DNA from: DATKGX01 sp035510555
Lineage (GTDB): Bacteria; Patescibacteriota; Microgenomatia; Levybacterales; UBA12049
NCBI GenBank assembly: GCA_035510555.1
Contig: DATKGX010000012.1
Location: 1-19,473, forward strand
Reading direction: 5' to 3'
Length of the DNA: 19,473 nucleotides
Part shown: piece after piece, positions 9,621-17,497 of the stretch
Layout: each line of letters starts with the position of its first letter
Numbering within the stretch: position 1 is the first letter of the stretch
The notes under the pieces: generated by a model
What the model saw: the letters and a program-made list of their open reading frames with translations, nothing else
What the model was told of the DNA's origin: nothing
Databases searched by the model: none
Position numbers and translations under genes: made by a program

Positions 9621-11017
9621 AACACTAGAAGGAAGAGGAGACCGCCAATAACAGTTATAGCAGTCCCGACAATTCCAACCGTGATTATAGAGGGATTGCC
9701 CGTTGGGGGCAATAGTTTATTCGTCGGACTAATTACAATACCGCCTTTTGTCTGCGTCTGCGAAGGGGAAGGTGTAATAGCGGTATTAAACGGCACTACG
9801 GTTGGCGTTGCTGTAGGAGTTGGAGTTAAAGTTGGCGTAACTTTTAAAGATGGAGTGGGAGATGGGCTTGGTGTCAAAGATACACCAGGCGTTGGCGTTA
9901 CGGATGGCGCTGGGGGATTAGTTTGTTGTCCTGCAGCATAAACAACAAATGGTTGACTAATAGTCTGCAAAATCCCGGCAGAATTTGTGGTAGTAATGGA
10001 AATCGTATGATTCCCAGGAGTTAGGGGAGTTGTCGGGCGGTAGCTCCAATTGCCTTGGGCATCAGTAGTAACGCGTGTCTGTATTGGCGTTGAATGAATA
10101 ACTATTGTGACGTTTTCCCCGGGTAATCCGGTTCCCTTAAACAACGGTTGTTGATCGGTAAAGCTCTGGTTTTCTTTCGGCGTCAGTATTGCAGGCGACG
10201 AAGTCTTTGCCGAAGATGTGCTTTCAAATGACGGAAAGCTTTCTAAAGTTGCAGAAGCAGTAGCCAGTGCTCCCCCAGTTTTAAAGTCATAATTTTTAGA
10301 AAGCGTAATCGTTGGGACAGGATGAATTTGCCCAAGCGATAAAGAGGCGTTGGAAGAGAGCGAATTCCCTATTGCCAGAATTTTTATGCTCGCATCCGCA
10401 GGAAAAGTGTAATAAGCGGAATTATCAGTTGTCCTTAAAGAATTAAGCGGTAAAATATAGCTCCCGTCAGATTTAGTTAAAGTCGAGATTACTTGAGCGC
10501 CATCCATGGTGATGTAGACTAGCGCTTCGCTTGGCGCTGTTCCATCGGGAAGAATTATTTTACCCGTCATCGGTGTTTGGTCCGGAGGATTGGTTAAAGC
10601 CGGTCCCGTCGTAACCGTAAAAGGCTGACCATTATTTGAAAAACTATCTTGTCCACTGGTGATGGTAAAAAAGTATTGCGTCTGGGGAGACAAGAGCCGT
10701 ACGGTCATATTATGCATGTTGTAATTTGCCAAATTTCCGCTTTGTTGGTCCCTATCATCAAGCGCAGATTGCCCAAGACTTTTGTCTTTCCCATAATTTA
10801 AAGAACCTGGCACCTGGCTGTCTGTGGCATAGGAGACGGTAAAAGAAGTATCGGCGATATTGGTTATGCGCACGTCTTTAGGTTGATCCGACAAGCTGGC
10901 ATTTGACTTAAAAAGCGTACTTTGGCTAACTAAGAAAGTAGTTATTCCCACGCCAATTGTGATAATAAGCATGCCTAAAATGGTCGGAATCTTTTTGTCC
11001 CAAAAATTGTTTCTCAT
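9617..11017 (-). CDS. Secreted FnIII / Ig-like surface protein with Pro-Thr linker and LPPTG tail
   Basis: A 466-residue exported protein. In order: signal-anchor helix (about 10-31), a fibronectin type III-like domain (about 45-137), a carboxypeptidase-regulatory-like beta domain with GKIILPDGTAPSEALVYI and SDGSYILPL (about 150-240), a bacterial Ig-like domain with PLFKGTGLPGENVTI and DAQGNWSY (about 276-360), a Pro/Thr/Ser linker (about 365-430), then LPPTG (436-440) and a hydrophobic C-terminal helix ending at the last residue. The LPXTG pattern suggests a sortase substrate, but the usual positive tail after the helix is missing. A strong Shine-Dalgarno (GGAGGAGG, 9 nt upstream) and a 4-bp overlap with the preceding small gene fix the start. 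Its place directly after pilN/pilO genes suggests a pilus-linked or S-layer-like surface role (inference). Confidence 0.85.
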
Positions 11018-11352
11018 TGCGTCAACCCTCCTCCAGATGTTGCTTGCTGCGAAGAAGCGGAACTCACAATTGGACGAGTGGTATTAATCACAATTGGACT
11101 GGCGGAGGATGAAGCCGGGACGATGGCACTTTGCGTAGGAGAGCTTAATTCATAAATTGGGGAAACATTTTCTCTAGTTTTCAAGCTGTTGATGGCGCTT
11201 GTGTCAAAGGTTGGATCAATTGGCGTAATCTGGACATTTAAGACTTCTGAAATTGTCGATGTAATAATACTATGGTAGATGCTAAAACCGATCCAAGCAA
11301 GAGCAAATATAAAGGAGGGGACAAGAATTAATAAGATATCATTTTTTTTCAT
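11014..11352 (-). CDS. Small single-pass membrane protein in pilus operon (PilP position)
   Basis: A 112-residue protein that I do not recognise by sequence. It has an N-terminal transmembrane segment (about 5-28), a short conserved-looking stretch EVLNVQITPIDPTFDTSAIN (36-55), SLKTR and a low-complexity Ser/Ala/Pro/Thr tail ending SGGGLTQ. It begins one base after the pilO stop (TGA-T-ATG) and overlaps the next gene by ATGA, so it belongs to the operon. In diderm type IV pilus operons the gene after pilN-pilO is pilP, which binds the PilNO dimer through a flexible N-terminal region. This protein sits in that place but has no PilP beta domain or lipobox. A role as a membrane partner of the PilN/O pair is inference only. 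Confidence 0.75.
   Translation of the reverse strand: MKKNDILLILVPSFIFALAWIGFSIYHSIITSTISEVLNVQITPIDPTFDTSAINSLKTRENVSPIYELSSPTQSAIVPASSSASPIVINTTRPIVSSASSQQATSGGGLTQ
11027..11034 (-). promoter_or_regulatory. Strong Shine-Dalgarno for the FnIII surface protein
   Basis: Minus-strand GGAGGAGG ends 9 nt before ATG 11015-11017. It lies inside the 3' coding end of the upstream small gene, whose TGA overlaps the start as ATGA. It contrasts with the absence of such sites at most other starts in the window. Confidence 0.8.
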
Positions 11353-11353
11353 A

Positions 11354-11953
11354 TCATTGTTTAAAAAAAGCTGTTCCTTTAAGACTTAGTTGTAAAGCGC
11401 CATTCCCCGTAGACAAGATTATGTCTTTTAAGGCAACTACTCTTTGAAAATCCGTGATTCTATTTAAGAAATCTGGCATGTTTTTATAATCTCCGGTAGC
11501 TGTAAGTGTAAAATCAAACGAAGAATATTTTCCCGCGGATGAATCTAAGAGACTGACTTCTGATGTCTGAAGACTGGTAAGCGTTAGGGATGTATCTTTA
11601 GTGATAGATTGAATCTCTGCCACAAAAAGTGGGATTTGGGTGGTTGTGGGAACGGCGTCATTAACCACTGAGAGATCGGATTGAATATTGGTATATTTTT
11701 GTTGTAGAACAGACAAATTATTTATTTTCTGCTGCAATTTTTGCTGGACAAAATTATTGTCGTCAATTTGTTTTTGCAGGTTAGCAATGGTCGAGAAAGT
11801 AGGATTTATCGCAAATAATCCAAGTATAATTGATGTCACTAAAGTTAAGACAATAGTGATATATTTTTGGGCTTTCTCGCGTTTTAAATCCGGAATCAGC
11901 TCTAAATATTTTTCGTACTGTTCTTTTTTTATGCCTTTAATTTGTAAGCGCAT
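11354..11953 (-). CDS. pilO: PilO-like type IV pilus assembly protein
   Basis: A 199-residue bitopic membrane protein with a cytoplasmic basic segment, one transmembrane helix (about 33-52, ITIVLTLVTSIILGLFAI), a coiled coil rich in Gln/Leu (about 58-100) and a ferredoxin-like C-terminal domain (VPTTTQIPLFVAEIQSITKDT onward). This order is that of PilO, which pairs with PilN to form the periplasmic alignment part of the type IV pilus machine. I chose the ATG at 11951-11953 (MRLQIKGIKKEQ). It has a strong GGAGGAG site just upstream, whereas the longer frame to 12019 reads antisense-like Arg/Leu-rich sequence through pilN. It overlaps pilN by 17 bp. Assignment rests on architecture and gene order more than sequence identity. 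Confidence 0.78.
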   Translation of the reverse strand: MRLQIKGIKKEQYEKYLELIPDLKREKAQKYITIVLTLVTSIILGLFAINPTFSTIANLQKQIDDNNFVQQKLQQKINNLSVLQQKYTNIQSDLSVVNDAVPTTTQIPLFVAEIQSITKDTSLTLTSLQTSEVSLLDSSAGKYSSFDFTLTATGDYKNMPDFLNRITDFQRVVALKDIILSTGNGALQLSLKGTAFFKQ

Positions 11954-12497
11954 TTGCTCCTCCCTGTCCTTTAAAAATAGCCGTAATTCCAACCGTAATC
12001 GTTGCATTGGCTGTATCATTTTGAATTTTATCTAAGCTGACACTGTCAACTAGCGGATAAGCTTTTAATTTATCGATAAAACCGCTGAGGGTAATGACTG
12101 AGGCCGCATTTGCTTCCAGTTGTGCTTTCCCCGCGGACACATCAAGAATTTTGAAGGTAAATCCATTTGGCGCCAAAGCAACAATGTCTTGGAATGTTTT
12201 TAAGTTTTTGGCAGAATCTTTAGAAACGGAGGAGATTAACGCTAAGCGATCTTGCAAATTTCTATATTTACTTTCGCTATCTTTCTGGTATGCAACGATT
12301 GCCTGCTCTTGTTTTATTTTGGTTCGTAAATCTTGGAGTTGATTATCAAGCGAAAAACGGTATAAGAATGCGCCGAGTGCCACCAGCTCGACGATAATCA
12401 CCAAAACTCTGCCGATTGTTAATGCCCAGGAAACAATTAAATCTAAAGTTTTACTCTTATTTTCCAATAAATTAATAGAGGCAGAAAACTTCGCCAT
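11937..12497 (-). CDS. pilN: PilN-like type IV pilus assembly protein
   Basis: A 186-residue protein starting MAKFSASINLLENKSK. The INLL motif near the N-terminus is the PilN signature that binds PilM in known systems. One transmembrane helix (about 28-47) follows, then a coiled-coil stretch (QLQDLRTKIKQEQAIVAYQKDSE region) and a small alpha/beta domain with repeated Val/Ala strands (TFKILDVSAGKAQLEA, ATITVGITAIF). PilN pairs with PilO at the inner membrane face. pilM is not in the window; the gene upstream is rpsT. It is the first gene of the seven-gene minus-strand run and has a TTGACA promoter of its own, 9 nt before the ATG. Together with pilO this makes a type IV pilus or related export platform likely. 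Confidence 0.82.
   Translation of the reverse strand: MAKFSASINLLENKSKTLDLIVSWALTIGRVLVIIVELVALGAFLYRFSLDNQLQDLRTKIKQEQAIVAYQKDSESKYRNLQDRLALISSVSKDSAKNLKTFQDIVALAPNGFTFKILDVSAGKAQLEANAASVITLSGFIDKLKAYPLVDSVSLDKIQNDTANATITVGITAIFKGQGGANALTN
11957..11963 (-). promoter_or_regulatory. Strong Shine-Dalgarno deciding the pilO start
   Basis: Minus-strand GGAGGAG with the GGAGG core 5 nt before ATG 11951-11953. It lies within the last codons of pilN and supports the shorter pilO start over the frame that opens at 12019. Confidence 0.8.
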
Positions 12498-12506
12498 ACT
12501 AACTTT

Positions 12507-12535
12507 AGTCTATTGGTTTTCGAGTCTTTTGTCAA
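12507..12535 (-). promoter_or_regulatory. Predicted promoter of the pilus/surface operon
   Basis: Minus-strand TTGACA (12535-12530), 17-bp spacer and TAGACT (12512-12507). The -10 ends 9 nt before the pilN ATG, predicting a 5' leader of about three bases or none. The -35 sits in a small inverted repeat CTTTTG-T-CAAAAG (12526-12538) between rpsT and pilN. Confidence 0.65.
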
Positions 12536-12547
12536 AAGAAAACAAAG

Positions 12548-12856
12548 TTATTTTTTTGCTTTCGTGGGTTTCTTTTTGGGGGACGGTTTCACAACCACTT
12601 TTTTAGCAACTTTGGCTTTTGTTGGTTTAGCCAATTTGCTTAATCTGGATTTAATTCTGGCGGCTTTATTTTTGTGGATTAAGCCTTTTTTAACCGCTTT
12701 ATCAACGGCGGAAACGGCCTTTCTGACTTTGTCGGCAGTTTTAGTTTTTACGGCTTCTTTGACAGCGTCTTTAAAGGTTGCTCTTAAAAAATTATTAGTT
12801 TTTTGTCTTTTTTTATCTTGCCTTAATTTCTTTTTGGCTGATTTTATTACTGGCAT
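12548..12856 (-). CDS. rpsT: Small ribosomal subunit protein bS20
   Basis: A 102-residue, very basic protein. MPVIKSAKKKLRQDKKRQ followed by TNNFLRATFKDAVKEAV matches the start of S20 (typical MPNIKSAxKR...RR.xN). The middle KAVSAVDKAVKKGLIHKNKAARIKSRLSKL gives the family's second helix pair, which binds 16S rRNA helix 9/44 and helps assemble the 30S subunit. About 15 extra C-terminal residues form a Lys/Pro/Val-rich tail ending PKKKPTKAKK. The ATG is 6 nt after a TGCTAAAAT extended -10, so the mRNA is probably leaderless. It is divergent from murJ and separated from the pilus operon by 50 bp. Confidence 0.95.
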   Translation of the reverse strand: MPVIKSAKKKLRQDKKRQKTNNFLRATFKDAVKEAVKTKTADKVRKAVSAVDKAVKKGLIHKNKAARIKSRLSKLAKPTKAKVAKKVVVKPSPKKKPTKAKK

Positions 12857-12862
12857 GCGGGT

Positions 12863-12871
12863 ATTTTAGCA
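12863..12871 (-). promoter_or_regulatory. Predicted rpsT extended -10 promoter (leaderless)
   Basis: Minus-strand TGCTAAAAT (12871 down to 12863) ends 6 nt before the rpsT ATG at 12856. It abuts the murJ extended -10 on the other strand. Confidence 0.65.
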
Positions 12872-12880
12872 TGCTATACT
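12872..12880 (+). promoter_or_regulatory. Predicted murJ extended -10 promoter
   Basis: TGCTATACT (12872-12880) on the plus strand, 18 nt before the murJ ATG at 12899. It gives a short leader of about 12 nt with no Shine-Dalgarno. Together with the rpsT element it forms the near-symmetric block ATTTTAGCATGCTATACT centred on GCATGC. Confidence 0.65.
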
Positions 12881-12898
12881 GTAAAAAACAACCATATT

Positions 12899-14566
12899 AT
12901 GCCAACCGATCTTTTCAAAAAAGGCCTCAACTTACTCTTTCGAAGACAAAGCAACATTTTGTCCGCTGCATTTGTCATAATGGCAACGATTATTTTTTCC
13001 CAAATCTTGGGACTGATTAGGCAAAGATTGTTGGTTTCCATTTTCGGGGCCTCAAATACTTTAGGAATCTATTTAGCATCAACTAGGCTGCCGGACTTTC
13101 TGTTCCAAATCCTAATTGCCGGAGCACTGTCTTCGGCGTTTATTCCGGTCTTCTCGGAATACATTGTTAAAGGCAAAGAGCATGAGGGGCATAAGGTTGC
13201 TTCGACGCTACTTTTCTTAAGCTTAGCGGTTTTTGCCTTTTTTTCGCTCATCCTTTTTATTTTTGCCAAACAATTCTCAACCCTAATGGCGCCAGGATTT
13301 TCCAACGCACAATTAGATTTATTAACCAGCCTTACCAGAATCGTAATTTTTGGCGAAATACTTTTTATTATTGGAAGTTTTCTGTCAGCGATTTTACAAT
13401 CTTACAACCATTTTTTTATCCCCGGCTTTGCAGCTGCTTTGTATAATCTTGGCATTATTATTGGCATCGTACTACTTTCTCCTTTTTTGGGGATTTATGC
13501 TGCGGCCTACGGTGTAATTATCGGCGCTTTATTATTCGTTGTGGCACAAGTGCCGCTGTCTAAGAAAATGGGCTTTACATTTAAACCGTCTCTTTCTTTG
13601 CAGTCAATTAAGTCCTCGGGAGTATTGGATGTTTTAAAACTAATTTGGCCGCGTACGATTTCCATCGCGGTTTTTCAATTCGGAACAATTATTACCGTTA
13701 CTCTGGTTTCTTTTTTGCAGGAGCCGGGCAGAAATTACGTCATTTTTGATTATGCCCAGACGCTGGCTTTTGCGCCGGTTGCCCTTTTTGGCCAAGCGAT
13801 TGCGCAAGCGGCCTTCCCGGTTCTCTCAAAAGAAAAAGAGCGGCTTGAAGATTTTAAAGTAACTTTTATCACCAGCTTTAATCAAATGCTTTATTTGGTA
13901 TTGCCAATTTCGGTTTTGTTATTGATTCTAAGAATTCCAATCGTCAGACTTATTTTTGGCGCGGCTCAGTTTGATTGGGCGGCAACGGTTTTAACCGGCC
14001 GTACACTAGCTTTCTTCAGTATTTCAATTTTTGCTCAAGCCTTAGTTTACTTGGTTGCTAGAGGATTTTATGCCTTGCACGATACCAAGACACCTTTAAT
14101 TATTGGTGGAGTAACAACGACTTTAATGGTTTTAATGGGAGCCGGTGCTATTTTTTTGTATCACGCCGGGGTGGAAAGCATCGCTATTGCTTTTTCGATA
14201 GCGTCAATTTTAAATTTTCTAATTTTGTTTATTTTTCTTGATCGGAAAATCGGCGGATTTGATAAAGCATTACTCTTAAAAACAGTTTCAAAAATCTTCT
14301 TAGCAACTTTTTTAACCGCCTTTGCTTTGTATATTCCTATAAAACTTTTAGATCAGTTAGTTTTTGACACGACAAAAACTATTAACTTACTTTTACTGAC
14401 CGGAATTTCCAGCAGCATCGGATTGCTCTTATATCTTTTCTTGACTTGGCTTTTTGATGTAAAAGAAGCAACGATGTTTATTACACTTTTCAAAAAAATC
14501 GGGGACTGGAGACAAATTCTTAAAGGTAGCGAGGAAACAATTGACGCGACCCGATTTAATCCCTAA
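12899..14566 (+). CDS. murJ: MurJ lipid II flippase (MOP superfamily)
   Basis: A 555-residue polytopic membrane protein of MurJ size. The N-terminus has ILSAAFVIMATIIFSQILGL followed by IRQRLLVSIFGASNTLGIYLA and RLPDFLFQILIAGALSSAFIPVFSEYI, the MurJ/MviN pattern of first helices and loop. The middle has a YAQTLAFAPVALFGQAIAQA helix with FPVLSK, and the C-terminal half has ARGFYALHDTKTP, another conserved MurJ loop. MurJ flips lipid II across the cytoplasmic membrane for peptidoglycan synthesis, which fits the FemAB and LCP genes in the window. It diverges from rpsT. Its last codons hold the promoter of lepA, whose ATG lies 18 bp downstream. Confidence 0.93.
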   Translation: MPTDLFKKGLNLLFRRQSNILSAAFVIMATIIFSQILGLIRQRLLVSIFGASNTLGIYLASTRLPDFLFQILIAGALSSAFIPVFSEYIVKGKEHEGHKVASTLLFLSLAVFAFFSLILFIFAKQFSTLMAPGFSNAQLDLLTSLTRIVIFGEILFIIGSFLSAILQSYNHFFIPGFAAALYNLGIIIGIVLLSPFLGIYAAAYGVIIGALLFVVAQVPLSKKMGFTFKPSLSLQSIKSSGVLDVLKLIWPRTISIAVFQFGTIITVTLVSFLQEPGRNYVIFDYAQTLAFAPVALFGQAIAQAAFPVLSKEKERLEDFKVTFITSFNQMLYLVLPISVLLLILRIPIVRLIFGAAQFDWAATVLTGRTLAFFSISIFAQALVYLVARGFYALHDTKTPLIIGGVTTTLMVLMGAGAIFLYHAGVESIAIAFSIASILNFLILFIFLDRKIGGFDKALLLKTVSKIFLATFLTAFALYIPIKLLDQLVFDTTKTINLLLLTGISSSIGLLLYLFLTWLFDVKEATMFITLFKKIGDWRQILKGSEETIDATRFNP

Positions 14567-14569
14567 AAT
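14541..14569 (+). promoter_or_regulatory. Predicted lepA promoter at the end of murJ
   Basis: TTGACG (14541-14546), 17-bp spacer and TAAAAT (14564-14569). The -35 is inside murJ and the -10 covers its TAA stop. The predicted leader before the lepA ATG at 14585 is about 8-9 nt, with no Shine-Dalgarno. Confidence 0.65.
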
Positions 14570-14584
14570 ACTCTCACCAACTTT

Positions 14585-16309
14585 ATGGCTTTTACTAACA
14601 TCCGAAATTTCGCAATTATCGCTCACGTTGACCATGGAAAGTCGACGCTGGCTGACCGGTTTTTGGAAATAACCAATACTATCCAACCAGATAAGTTAAA
14701 AGAGCAATTTTTAGACCAAAACCCAATTTCTAGGGAGCGCGGAATCACTATCAAGCTTGCGCCGGTACGGATGAAATATAAAGTTGACGGGCAAGAATAT
14801 ACCCTAGATTTAATTGATACTCCCGGGCATATGGATTTTTCCTACGAAGTTTCGCGGACTCTGGCGGCTTGCGAAGGCGCAATTTTATTAGTTGATGCTA
14901 CCAAAGGAATTCAAGCTCAAACAGTTGCGCACTTTAATGCGGCGAAAAAAGAAAACTTATTCCTCATCCCCGCAATTAATAAAATTGATCTTCCCACTGC
15001 AAATACTGCACAAGTCGCAAGAGATCTCGTCGAAACATTTGGATTTAAAGAAGAAGAAATTTATTATGTTTCGGCCAAGACCGGCGAAAATGCTAAGGAA
15101 CTTTTGGATGCGGTGGTCAGAAAAATTCCGGCACCGGAGTTCAACGTAGATTCACCGCTAAGGGGATTAGTTTTTGACGCGGTTTTTGACCAGCACAGAG
15201 GAGTGGTTATTTTTACCAAGCTCTTTGATGGTAGTGTCAAAAAACAAGACAAATTAGAGTTTATTCAGAATAAAACAAAAGTAGATGTAACCGAAGTCGG
15301 ATTTTTTTCACCTTTTTTGGTTGCTCAAGAAGAATTGTCGGCAGGAGAAATCGGCTATATAGTCACCGGCTTAAAGGATATCCGGAAAACCCGGGTCGGA
15401 GACACAATCACAACGCAAGGATTAAAAGTTCAACCATTACCGGGATACCAAATGCCAAAACCGATGGTTTTCTTTGGAGTTTATCCCCAAACCTCAAATG
15501 AATATATTCACTTAAGAGAAGCTTTAAACAAATTATCTTTAAATGATGGTTCTTTGAGTATTTCGAATGAATATTCGGCCTTTTTGGGTAGTGGATTTAG
15601 AGTGGGATTTTTAGGACTTTTACACGCCGATATCGTTAAGGAGAGATTAACCAAGGAGGAAGGAGTAGAGCCAATTTTGACCATGCCCAGAGTTTTATAC
15701 AAAGAGGAAGATGGGGGAATGCTTGAACCATATATGCGATTAACAGTTTTTGTTCCCGCAGATTATGTTGGGGCGGTAATGACCGTTGCGCAAAATAAAA
15801 AAGGCGTTCTCTTAGATATCGTCTATCATAAAACGAATGCCATTTTACAATACGAAATGCCTTACTCAATGTTTATTCGCGGACTTTCACCGGAGTTAAA
15901 AAGTGCGACGCAAGGATTTGCGAGCTTAGATTATGAAATCATTGGTTATCGAAAAGCCAGCTTAGTAAAAATGGATATCCTCATCAACAGTAGTCCGATA
16001 GATGTTCTATCGGAGTTAGTTTATGAAGACGAGATGAGCTATGTGGCCCGCGAAAAAACAGAAAAATTAAAAGAGCATCTTCCAAAACAGCAATTTAAGC
16101 AAGTCATTCAAGCAGTTGTAGGAGCAAAAATTATAGCCAGAACAGAAATCTCTCCTTACCGCAAAGATGTCTTGGCAAAAATGTCAGGCGGAGACAGAAC
16201 CAGGAAGGATAAACTTTTAGAAGCGCAGAAAAAAGGAAAGACAAGAATGATCAATGTTTCAAAAGTAGAAATTCCCCAGAAAGCGTTCCTGTCAATGCTT
16301 AAAAGTTAG
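14585..16309 (+). CDS. lepA: Elongation factor 4 (LepA), ribosome-associated GTPase
   Basis: A 574-residue translational GTPase, close to the usual 600. GTPase motifs: G1 AHVDHGKS (13-20), RERGITIK (50-57), G3 DTPGH (78-82), G4 NKID (132-135) and SAK (163-165). The LepA-specific C-terminal domain is present: QQFKQVIQAVVGAKIIARTE, RKDVLAKMSGGDRTRKDKLL, KKGKTRM and VEIPQKAFLSML. It lacks EF-G domain IV, which separates it from fusA. EF-4 binds ribosomes and affects initiation and elongation under stress. It is transcribed with, or just after, murJ. The stop overlaps the convergent surface-protein gene by 4 bp. Confidence 0.97.
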   Translation: MAFTNIRNFAIIAHVDHGKSTLADRFLEITNTIQPDKLKEQFLDQNPISRERGITIKLAPVRMKYKVDGQEYTLDLIDTPGHMDFSYEVSRTLAACEGAILLVDATKGIQAQTVAHFNAAKKENLFLIPAINKIDLPTANTAQVARDLVETFGFKEEEIYYVSAKTGENAKELLDAVVRKIPAPEFNVDSPLRGLVFDAVFDQHRGVVIFTKLFDGSVKKQDKLEFIQNKTKVDVTEVGFFSPFLVAQEELSAGEIGYIVTGLKDIRKTRVGDTITTQGLKVQPLPGYQMPKPMVFFGVYPQTSNEYIHLREALNKLSLNDGSLSISNEYSAFLGSGFRVGFLGLLHADIVKERLTKEEGVEPILTMPRVLYKEEDGGMLEPYMRLTVFVPADYVGAVMTVAQNKKGVLLDIVYHKTNAILQYEMPYSMFIRGLSPELKSATQGFASLDYEIIGYRKASLVKMDILINSSPIDVLSELVYEDEMSYVAREKTEKLKEHLPKQQFKQVIQAVVGAKIIARTEISPYRKDVLAKMSGGDRTRKDKLLEAQKKGKTRMINVSKVEIPQKAFLSMLKS

Positions 16310-17421
16310 AGGGCAAATAGAAGAACAGCTCCGATTAGTGTTATAACGGCTCCCACTGAACCAATTTTTATGAGGTCTGCCGGTCCGGTTGGCGGTAATG
16401 GATTGACTTGGGTGATCACTGGAGTAGGTGTTGCCGTTGGGGCAGCGACAACCGTAGTTGTGTTAGTAGTTGTTGTAGTGGTAGTGCTGGCGCCGGCGGT
16501 AATAGTCAAGGAACAATTGGCGCTGACAACATTATTAGCATCGGTTAGGGTTGCAGTCGCATTGAAAGTGCCGGCAGTTGCGTAAGAATGGGATTGGAGA
16601 ACGCTGACGGAATTTGTGCCAATCCCTCCGGAAGCTGTAATGTTTTGAGTCTGGCCGTCGCCAAAACTAAAAGTAACTTTACTGATCGTAGAATTATTAC
16701 TTGTTCCGGCAACCGTTAAATTTGTGCTCAACGGTACAGCACCGGAAGTGGTATCGGCTGTAAGACTCGTACAGGTTGGAGCGATGGCTGGAGCTGTCGT
16801 TACTGTCGGGGAAGGAGAGACAGAAGGGGAAGGAGAGACTACTGTTTCGCCAATTATAATCAGAGCAGCCGGATTGGCGCTGGCTAAAACATTTTCATTA
16901 AATTGATCACTTGTCCCCAATGATAAGACTTGGGCATCGGTTCCGAAAGTAATTTGTGTCGGAGCAGCATTTGTTCCAGCGATAGCTTTAAAGGTGATGG
17001 CCCCAATATTAGTTATGGTTTGGATTACTTTGTTGGCATCGCCTCCGGCGGAAAGAGTGATGGAAACTGTTCCCGTACCATAAACCGGACCTTGTAAAAC
17101 AGTCGGCAGTCCTGCGGTTATATCGGGGACAAAGCCTGCTCCGTCTGTTGCCAACCTTGTGCTGTCATACATAATTGTAAATTTAACAAAAGATACGAGA
17201 TTAGTAGTGGTTGCTGTGGCCGGATTAACTTGTACATTAAGAGTTACATCATCGCCGACATGAATCGGAGCTTGCGATGCGGGAAGTATACTAATCGTTG
17301 TTGCCGCAACGGCACCGCTCTTGGTTTTTTGCTGTTGCTGGACTAAGAAAACGGTAACCGGAATTGCGATAAGCAAAACTATAACAAAACCGATAAGAAG
17401 AATTTTCTTCATCGAAGACAT
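16306..17421 (-). CDS. Secreted cohesin-like / PKD surface protein with LPPTG tail
   Basis: A 371-residue exported protein. It has an N-terminal signal-anchor helix (about 5-27, KKILLIGFVIVLLIAIPVTV) and a cohesin-like beta domain (about 42-191), with VGDDVTLNVQVNPAT, VKFTIMYDSTRL and a closing AALIIIGE strand. A short PSPS linker follows, then a PKD domain (about 215-308) with FSFGDGQTQN, SHSYATAGTFNATATLTD and two cysteines (217, 303) placed for a disulfide. A Thr-rich stretch follows, then LPPTG (342-346) and a hydrophobic helix to the end. The tail shares GxVGxxITxIG with the FnIII protein at 9617-11017 and also lacks a basic end. A second possible ATG is at 17412 (MKKILL); the upstream one fits the promoter spacing. 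Its function is not known; wall or surface display is likely. Confidence 0.85.
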   Translation of the reverse strand: MSSMKKILLIGFVIVLLIAIPVTVFLVQQQQKTKSGAVAATTISILPASQAPIHVGDDVTLNVQVNPATATTTNLVSFVKFTIMYDSTRLATDGAGFVPDITAGLPTVLQGPVYGTGTVSITLSAGGDANKVIQTITNIGAITFKAIAGTNAAPTQITFGTDAQVLSLGTSDQFNENVLASANPAALIIIGETVVSPSPSVSPSPTVTTAPAIAPTCTSLTADTTSGAVPLSTNLTVAGTSNNSTISKVTFSFGDGQTQNITASGGIGTNSVSVLQSHSYATAGTFNATATLTDANNVVSANCSLTITAGASTTTTTTTNTTTVVAAPTATPTPVITQVNPLPPTGPADLIKIGSVGAVITLIGAVLLFAL

Positions 17422-17430
17422 AATAACTAA

Positions 17431-17459
17431 ATCGTATATAATTTGTCACCAAGTGTCAA
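17431..17459 (-). promoter_or_regulatory. Predicted promoter of the cohesin/PKD surface gene
   Basis: Minus-strand TTGACA (17459-17454), 17-bp spacer and TACGAT (17436-17431), ending 9 nt before ATG 17421. The same geometry, with a weak -10 and 9-nt gap, is seen for pilN. Confidence 0.65.
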
Positions 17460-17467
17460 CTACTGTC

Positions 17468-17497
17468 TTGACAAGAGGTTTGTTTTTGTAGTATATT
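17468..17497 (+). promoter_or_regulatory. Predicted groES-groEL promoter
   Basis: TTGACA (17468-17473), 18-bp spacer and TATATT (17492-17497). The predicted leader is about 28 nt, the longest in the window, and has no Shine-Dalgarno. No complete CIRCE operator is present. The -35 faces that of the divergent gene across 8 bp, forming the inverted pair TGTCAA-N8-TTGACA (17454-17473). Confidence 0.7.

Noticed and set aside
11553..11574. CTGACTTCTGATGTCTGAAGAC in pilO as a third copy of the heptanucleotide repeat
   Set aside because: Only one unit matches and the codons lie in a normal PilO segment; the match is too short to count.
12526..12538. CTTTTG-T-CAAAAG between rpsT and pilN as an rpsT terminator
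   Set aside because: It has a one-base centre, no GC-rich stem and contains the pilN -35 box; a promoter role fits better.
12513..12869. 118-codon open frame on the plus strand opposite rpsT
   Set aside because: It is the antisense of a Lys-rich ribosomal protein, giving a Phe/Leu-rich product with no family features.
16370..16585. Hydrophobic 71-codon plus-strand frame with a Val run opposite the LPPTG protein
   Set aside because: The Val run mirrors the Thr-rich linker codons of the real minus-strand gene.
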